Notes under the pieces: model-generated | The model's database searches: none | Told to the model about the DNA's origin: nothing | Seen by the model: only the letters and a program-made list of their open reading frames with translations | Position numbers and translations under genes: made by a program | Assembly: GCA_047603135.1 (NCBI GenBank) | Contig: JBLKOW010000038.1 | Location: 1-9,478 of the forward strand | DNA: 9,478 nt | Reading direction: 5' to 3' | DNA from: JACJVV01 sp047603135 | Lineage (GTDB): Archaea > Nanobdellota > Nanobdellia > Woesearchaeales > JACJVV01 | In this document: one piece after another, positions 6,896-9,478 of the stretch | How positions within the stretch are numbered: the stretch's first letter is position 1 | How the letters are laid out: every line of letters begins with the position of its first letter

Positions 6896-6916
6896 TGTGC
6901 AAAGAGGAAACTTATT

Positions 6917-7807
6917 ATGGTACTCAAAGGAATGGATCCAAATCTAGCACAACATTTATCGGCATATGCGCAAACTAGTTCTAGTAGTTCAGGTAGGTCT
7001 AATAGTATAGATAACTCAAATAGTGGAAGAAGTTCTGATAGTTCTAGCAATTCTAATTCACAAAGAAATTCTTTAGGTTCATCTTCTGATTCTAGTTATT
7101 CTTCACAAGAAGGAACATCAGAATCTTCTCGTTCTTCGTCATCGAGCATGAGCTTTGAAAAAAATACTGATGAAAAATCAAATAACAATACTACTGAACC
7201 TTCTTCCCAGAAGGGTGGAAATAATTTAGCAACATCTCCTCATACCTCTGCTGAACAATTTAATAAAAAACGTGTAAAAGAATTCTTTATTCGTGTTGCA
7301 CGTGCATCTATGCGACATAATATTCGGCTTGGTGCTCGCCAACAATTTCATGATCACGTTGAGCGTATTCGTTCTACAGCAAAAAAAGGAGTCCAAGAAC
7401 ATCATGATTTTGATTCTGAAATAGATGAGCTGAAGAAGAAAGTTGCTCATTTGATTGAGGTGGAGCGTAACCCATATAGCCCACAAAAAAATGAAGAACT
7501 TAAACGTAAGATTGTATTTTTAGAAAATCAAATTCAGGATTTAATAAAAACAAAAAAAGTTCGTGAGGATCGTTTTGTTGAACTTGAAAAGAAGATTAAT
7601 TCAAAAATAACTAAGAACAATGAATTAATGAAACACATTGAGCGAAAATTATTAACACTTGAGCATAAACTTGTTTCTCATAAACTTTCAAGTAAAAAAG
7701 GAAAGAATAAAGTGAATAAAGAATACGTTTCAGAGATAGAAAAACAAATATCTGAAACAAAACGAGTTCTTGATACTATTCGAAAATCTCCTAAGAAATT
7801 AAATTAA
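6917..7807 (+). CDS. unrecognised protein: Ser-rich head, basic coiled-coil body
   Basis: No family is recognised. After MVLKGMDPNLAQHLSAYAQT, residues 20-112 are low complexity, rich in Ser with Asn, Asp and Arg (GRSS, SRSS and SSSS runs) and resembling a disordered linker. Residues 117-160 are strongly basic with Arg and His (RVKEFFIRVARASMRHNIRL). Residues 165-290 form a long, highly charged coiled coil (ELKKKVAHLIEVER onward, with a break near NPYSPQKN at 185-192) ending in Lys-rich SPKKLN. There is no signal peptide or membrane helix. The basic region could bind nucleic acid or a membrane surface, and the coiled coil could pair with that of the upstream protein; both are inference. AGAGGAA precedes the ATG by about 8 nt. 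The gene mirrors its neighbour: disorder first, coiled coil last. Confidence 0.87.
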   Translation: MVLKGMDPNLAQHLSAYAQTSSSSSGRSNSIDNSNSGRSSDSSSNSNSQRNSLGSSSDSSYSSQEGTSESSRSSSSSMSFEKNTDEKSNNNTTEPSSQKGGNNLATSPHTSAEQFNKKRVKEFFIRVARASMRHNIRLGARQQFHDHVERIRSTAKKGVQEHHDFDSEIDELKKKVAHLIEVERNPYSPQKNEELKRKIVFLENQIQDLIKTKKVREDRFVELEKKINSKITKNNELMKHIERKLLTLEHKLVSHKLSSKKGKNKVNKEYVSEIEKQISETKRVLDTIRKSPKKLN

Positions 7808-7865
7808 CAAGATAAATAATTAATGAAAAACTAATTCTGCAGTCTTACTGAACTAGTATGAATTC

Positions 7866-8027
7866 TTAAAGGTCACGTGCCATAAGTGTTGTTCTGCTAT
7901 TTGCAGTTGCACGTTTACATGCCTTTCGGATGTGCTCAGTTGTTGCGTTTTCAAGTTCTTCAAGAAATTCTTTTGAAAGTTGCATACTTCCTGCAATTTC
8001 TTTTACTTTTGTTCGATTAACAAGCAT
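7866..8027 (-). CDS. 53-residue minimal histone-fold protein (DUF1931-like)
   Basis: This short gene reads MLVNRTKVKEIAGSMQLSKE, then FLEELENATTEHIRKACKRA, then TANSRTTLMARDL and stop. The pattern matches a histone fold: helix 1 (VKEIAG), a loop with a Leu-Ser start to the long central helix (FLEELENATTEHIRKACKRA), then a second loop S-R-T-T-L ending in RDL. Helix 3 is nearly absent. Short histone-fold proteins ending near R-D-L occur in the DUF1931/bacterial-type histone group, so I assign it there from pattern memory. In canonical histones the Arg-Thr of this loop contact DNA. It is transcribed divergently from the canonical histone gene, and its start lies about 25 nt from a TATA element, giving a leaderless mRNA. 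The length and RDL ending look natural rather than a truncation. The product may pair with itself or modulate the neighbouring histone; this is inference. Confidence 0.8.
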   Translation of the reverse strand: MLVNRTKVKEIAGSMQLSKEFLEELENATTEHIRKACKRATANSRTTLMARDL

Positions 8028-8046
8028 GCTATCTCATTATGTATCC

Positions 8047-8056
8047 TATATTTAAG
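8047..8056 (-). promoter_or_regulatory. TATA box of the minimal histone-fold gene
   Basis: Read on the minus strand this is CTTAAATATA, centred about 25 nt before the ATG at 8027. No ribosome binding site is seen before that ATG, so the mRNA is probably leaderless. Confidence 0.6.
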
Positions 8057-8079
8057 TATTACGTATTCGTGATAGAAAT

Positions 8080-8089
8080 GTTTAAAAAC
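8080..8089 (+). promoter_or_regulatory. TATA box of the archaeal histone gene
   Basis: GTTTAAAAAC is centred about 25-26 nt before the ATG at 8110, with purine-rich GATAGAAAT just upstream acting as a possible BRE. This again implies a leaderless mRNA. It lies about 33 bp from the oppositely oriented TATA element of the minimal histone-fold gene, so a factor binding here could affect both. Confidence 0.65.
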
Positions 8090-8109
8090 ACTCGTTTTCT
8101 TAGTAACGT

Positions 8110-8322
8110 ATGCCAAAGCGAATTTCCTTAATACCTAAAGCTCCAACTGCACGTATTTTACTTAATACTGGTGCTGATCGTGTCAGTAAAGATGCAATGT
8201 ATTACTTTGGAGATGTTCTTGAGGAGTATGCTCTTGAAGTTTCTCGAAAGGCGCTCATGATTGCTCAGCATTCTGGAAGAAAAACAATTAAAGCTAAAGA
8301 CTTAGAACTTGCTATAAAATAA
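8110..8322 (+). CDS. archaeal histone (HMf family)
   Basis: The 70 residues form one complete histone fold: helix 1 (PKAPTARILLNTG), loop ADRVS, helix 2 (DAMYYFGDVLEEYALEVSRK onward), loop GRKTI, helix 3 (KAKDLELAIK). The DNA-contacting Arg and Thr of the two loops are present (Arg24 and Thr59), as is Arg15 of helix 1. His54 and Asp64 occupy the places of the HMfB His49-Asp59 pair that joins dimers, so stacking into tetramers or longer filaments is plausible. Compared with HMfB it has four or five extra N-terminal residues (MPKRIS), and it stops right after helix 3 without the basic RRFKK-type tail. It wraps and compacts chromosomal DNA. The ATG lies at the predicted transcription start. It is divergent from the minimal histone-fold gene. 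Confidence 0.97.
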   Translation: MPKRISLIPKAPTARILLNTGADRVSKDAMYYFGDVLEEYALEVSRKALMIAQHSGRKTIKAKDLELAIK

Positions 8323-8404
8323 TTCTATAATAGTTTAGCGAATGTATTGGAAACCATGATTGGTAATTATTAAAGATTAATTTTCATCTAGCTTCTACAT
8401 AAAA

Positions 8405-8806
8405 CTACAAATGTAACATTTCACCATACTTTTGCATTTCTCCTTCTGCATACTGCTCTTTTCCGAATGCATGTTTATATCCATCGTTTTGATAACGAGG
8501 GATAACGTGCAGGTGAAGGTGTGGAACTTCTTGCCCTGCAGCGGGTTTATTATTAACGGTAAGATTAAATCCATCGCATTTCAGAACTTCAATTTGTTTC
8601 TGTGCAACACGTTTTGCAATCACAATAAGGTGACTAAGAATTTCTTCAGGACACTCAAGCATTGTTTCACATTCTTTTTTAGGTATAACGAGTGCATGTC
8701 CTTTATGATTAGGGTAGAGGTCAAGGATAACAATACACGTATCGTCCTCATGCAATTTTGTTGAAGGAATTTCTCCTGCAATAATTTTACTAAATATGCT
8801 TGTCAT
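8405..8806 (-). CDS. HIT-family (histidine triad) nucleotide hydrolase, HINT-like
   Basis: The 133-residue protein has the standard HIT layout. The N-terminal SIFSKIIAGEIPSTKLHEDD begins the core, DLYPNHKGHALVIPKK follows, FNLTVNNKPAAGQEVPHLHL covers the phosphate-binding region, and the triad HLHLHVIPRY carries His96, His98 and His100. By analogy with HINT1 the middle histidine is the nucleophile. Such enzymes hydrolyse nucleoside phosphoramidates, AMP-lysine or dinucleoside polyphosphates in the cytoplasm; the exact substrate cannot be read from sequence. Many prokaryotic relatives have a zinc-binding CxFC near the start (CIFCKI); here it is SIFSKI, so that metal site is probably lost. The start codon lies about 26 nt from a TATA element, suggesting a leaderless message. 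It stands alone, divergent from tRNA-Ala. Confidence 0.95.
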   Translation of the reverse strand: MTSIFSKIIAGEIPSTKLHEDDTCIVILDLYPNHKGHALVIPKKECETMLECPEEILSHLIVIAKRVAQKQIEVLKCDGFNLTVNNKPAAGQEVPHLHLHVIPRYQNDGYKHAFGKEQYAEGEMQKYGEMLHL

Positions 8807-8827
8807 ACATATACAAAAGAGTGAAAA

Positions 8828-8837
8828 TTTATAAAAC
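8828..8837. promoter_or_regulatory. palindromic TATA element shared by the HIT gene and tRNA-Ala
   Basis: TTTATAAAAC contains the perfect palindrome TTTATAAA. On the minus strand its centre is about 26 nt from the HIT start codon. On the plus strand it would start transcription near 8858, about 16 nt ahead of the mature tRNA 5' end, a normal leader for removal by RNase P. No other TATA candidate serves the tRNA. Confidence 0.55.
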
Positions 8838-8873
8838 CTACGTAACTTGAGGACAATAAAATTGGCTTATACA

Positions 8874-8947
8874 GGGGTGGTAGTTAAATCTGGTATAACG
8901 CTCCGCTGGCAGCGGAGAGGCTTCGGGTTCAAATCCCGACCACTCCA
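8874..8947 (+). tRNA. tRNA-Ala with anticodon GGC
   Basis: The 74-nt gene folds into a complete cloverleaf. The acceptor stem is GGGGTGG/CCACTCC, with the G3-U70 wobble pair that alanyl-tRNA synthetase recognises. The D arm is GTTA-loop-TAAC. The anticodon stem is CTCCG/CGGAG with loop CTGGCAG (anticodon GGC at 8908-8910). The variable loop is 5 nt, and the T arm is TCGGG-TTCAAAT-CCCGA. Discriminator A73 fits alanine. No intron is present, and the 3' CCA is not encoded (TAT follows), so it is added after processing. It should read GCC and GCU codons. Confidence 0.97.
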
Positions 8948-8992
8948 TATATCATACCACACAAAAGTCATCTCTTCGTGACGACAGAGTTA

Positions 8993-9002
8993 CATTTAAA
9001 TA
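8993..9002 (+). promoter_or_regulatory. TATA box of the gene starting at 9024
   Basis: CATTTAAATA is centred about 26 nt before the ATG. With no ribosome binding site upstream of that ATG, this again fits leaderless transcription and supports the start codon. Confidence 0.62.
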
Positions 9003-9023
9003 AGATTATTAAATTAGATAAGT

Positions 9024-9434
9024 ATGGAATTTGAATTACAGGGTGTTGAGCGCATACCAGCATATGCAGGGATGAATGGTGCGAGTTTTCCTTTTTCTGA
9101 AAGTATAACTGAAACAATCGAAGAAACTGGTCCATATAATGTATTTGTAACTAAAATTGTTGATTTACATGATCCCTTTCGTGCATTAAACTCTGAAATT
9201 ATTTTCACTGCTAATCAATATATCGGTTCGTTGTCTCTTTACTTTAACAAAAAGAGATTTAGTGTACATCCTCCTAATTTCTTAAATAAAGTAGGAAAAG
9301 GTAGGTATGATATTATTCCACAAAGTAATGTACTTCGTGTTTTAGAGGAAGGAGTGCCTATGTACCGGATTGGTTTAGACTTTAAGTCAGGTATTATTGA
9401 TATTAATGTGAGCAACGCGAACACAGGGGTTTAA
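9024..9434 (+). CDS. unrecognised 136-residue protein with a repeat-like insert near its start
   Basis: I do not recognise a family. The sequence is soluble-looking and mixed alpha/beta, with no signal peptide or membrane helix; examples are TGPYNVFVTKIVDLHDPFRA in the middle and MYRIGLDFKSGIIDINVSN near the end. Residues 11-17 read IPAYAGM, a peptide that commonly arises when the dispersed bacterial palindrome of the ATTCCAGCATATGCTGGAAT type is read in one frame. The DNA beneath it is an imperfect palindrome. The last residues NTGV and the stop fall inside the first of three hairpins at the window edge, so the natural C-terminus may have been altered by an insertion. The start fits a TATA element about 26 nt upstream. 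The gene is probably real because its reading frame is long and its promoter geometry matches the neighbours. Confidence 0.7.
   Translation: MEFELQGVERIPAYAGMNGASFPFSESITETIEETGPYNVFVTKIVDLHDPFRALNSEIIFTANQYIGSLSLYFNKKRFSVHPPNFLNKVGKGRYDIIPQSNVLRVLEEGVPMYRIGLDFKSGIIDINVSNANTGV
9054..9073. repeat. imperfect 20-bp palindrome of the IPAYAGM-encoding dispersed-repeat type
   Basis: ATACCAGC-ATAT-GCAGGGAT pairs with itself except for an A-G and an A-A mismatch. It resembles short dispersed palindromes known from bacterial genomes that translate to IPAYAGM. Only one copy is in the window, so its repetitive nature is inferred from resemblance. Confidence 0.5.
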
Positions 9435-9473
9435 TTCCCCGACCTTTAGGTCGTTTTCTATAGAAAACTTTTT
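9426..9473 (+). other. three consecutive hairpins and a T run at the window's right edge
   Basis: GGGG-TTTAATT-CCCC (9426-9440) contains the stop codon of the last gene in its loop. CGACC-TTTA-GGTCG (9440-9453) is a perfect stem. GTTTTC-TATA-GAAAAC (9453-9468) is a perfect 16-nt palindrome, followed by TTTTT. The hairpins touch or share single bases. This may be a terminator, or the structured end of a mobile element such as an IS200/IS605-type end; the window stops too soon to decide. Confidence 0.6.
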
Positions 9474-9478
9474 ACGCG

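Noticed and set aside
6585..6947. Open frames in other phases over the Q/N-rich gene, on both strands
   Set aside because: Low-complexity codon repeats leave long stop-free shadows. The chosen frame has a ribosome binding site, a coherent coiled coil and a downstream partner.
8323..8404. Possible hairpin ACCA-TGAT-TGGT between the histone and HIT genes
   Set aside because: The stem is only four pairs in AT-rich sequence, with no T run after it. I see nothing else in this gap.
8967..8983. Small stem-loop GTCA...TGAC downstream of the tRNA
   Set aside because: Four base pairs with a large loop and no following T run; too weak to call a terminator or RNA gene.
1..9478. CRISPR arrays, defence systems, toxin-antitoxin pairs, integrases or transposases
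   Set aside because: No regularly spaced direct repeats and no recognisable nuclease, recombinase or toxin family appear on either strand. The only mobile hints are the palindrome near 9054 and the hairpins at the right edge.

Overview
The window looks archaeal, AT-rich and compact. It holds a canonical archaeal histone gene, a fused Dph6-type diphthamide ligase domain, and first-in-line genes with an AT-rich TATA-like element centred about 25-26 nt upstream of the start codon. That geometry implies leaderless mRNAs. A DPANN lineage such as Woesearchaeota or Pacearchaeota is my best guess. The reasons are the bacterial-type MutL, many small lineage-specific proteins, and low-complexity proteins next to a small core gene set. 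This placement is inference and no marker gene in the window proves it.

Layout. (1) 1-682, minus strand: a rhodanese gene followed by a partial FAD/disulfide oxidoreductase, probably co-transcribed and concerned with sulfur or thiol redox. (2) 740-1485, plus strand: a divergent two-gene unit encoding a two-helix membrane protein and a Lys/Ala-rich, histone-H1-like protein with a C-terminal glycine-zipper membrane anchor. The pair resembles bacterial YqjE/YqjD. A T-rich tract follows. (3) 1586-5628, minus strand: mutL, then 5 nt later one 703-residue gene that fuses a glutamine amidotransferase/asparagine-synthetase-like protein to a Dph6 diphthine-ammonia ligase domain. The MutL linker is built from ten 18-bp tandem repeats. 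(4) 5855-7807, plus strand: two adjacent unrecognised genes of mirrored design. The first is a coiled coil followed by a Q/N/P/S/G-rich tail; the second is a Ser-rich head followed by a basic coiled coil. A probable leader of about 130 nt, with an element complementary to the ribosome binding site, precedes them. (5) 7866-8322: a divergent pair of histone-fold genes, one a 53-residue minimal form on the minus strand and one a standard 70-residue archaeal histone on the plus strand. (6) 8405-8947: a HIT-family nucleotide hydrolase (minus) and tRNA-Ala(GGC) (plus), sharing one palindromic TATA element. (7) 9024-9434: an unrecognised gene with a dispersed-repeat-like palindrome in its first codons, ending in a run of three hairpins at the window edge.

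The strongest leads are the ASNSD1-like/Dph6 fusion (a glutamine-fed diphthamide amidation hypothesis), the mirrored low-complexity coiled-coil pair with its unusual leader, the H1-like membrane-anchored protein, the minisatellite inside mutL, and the paired histone-fold genes. No stretch over 300 bases lacks a gene; the longest gap, about 226 bases at 5629-5854, holds two promoters and the leader described above.
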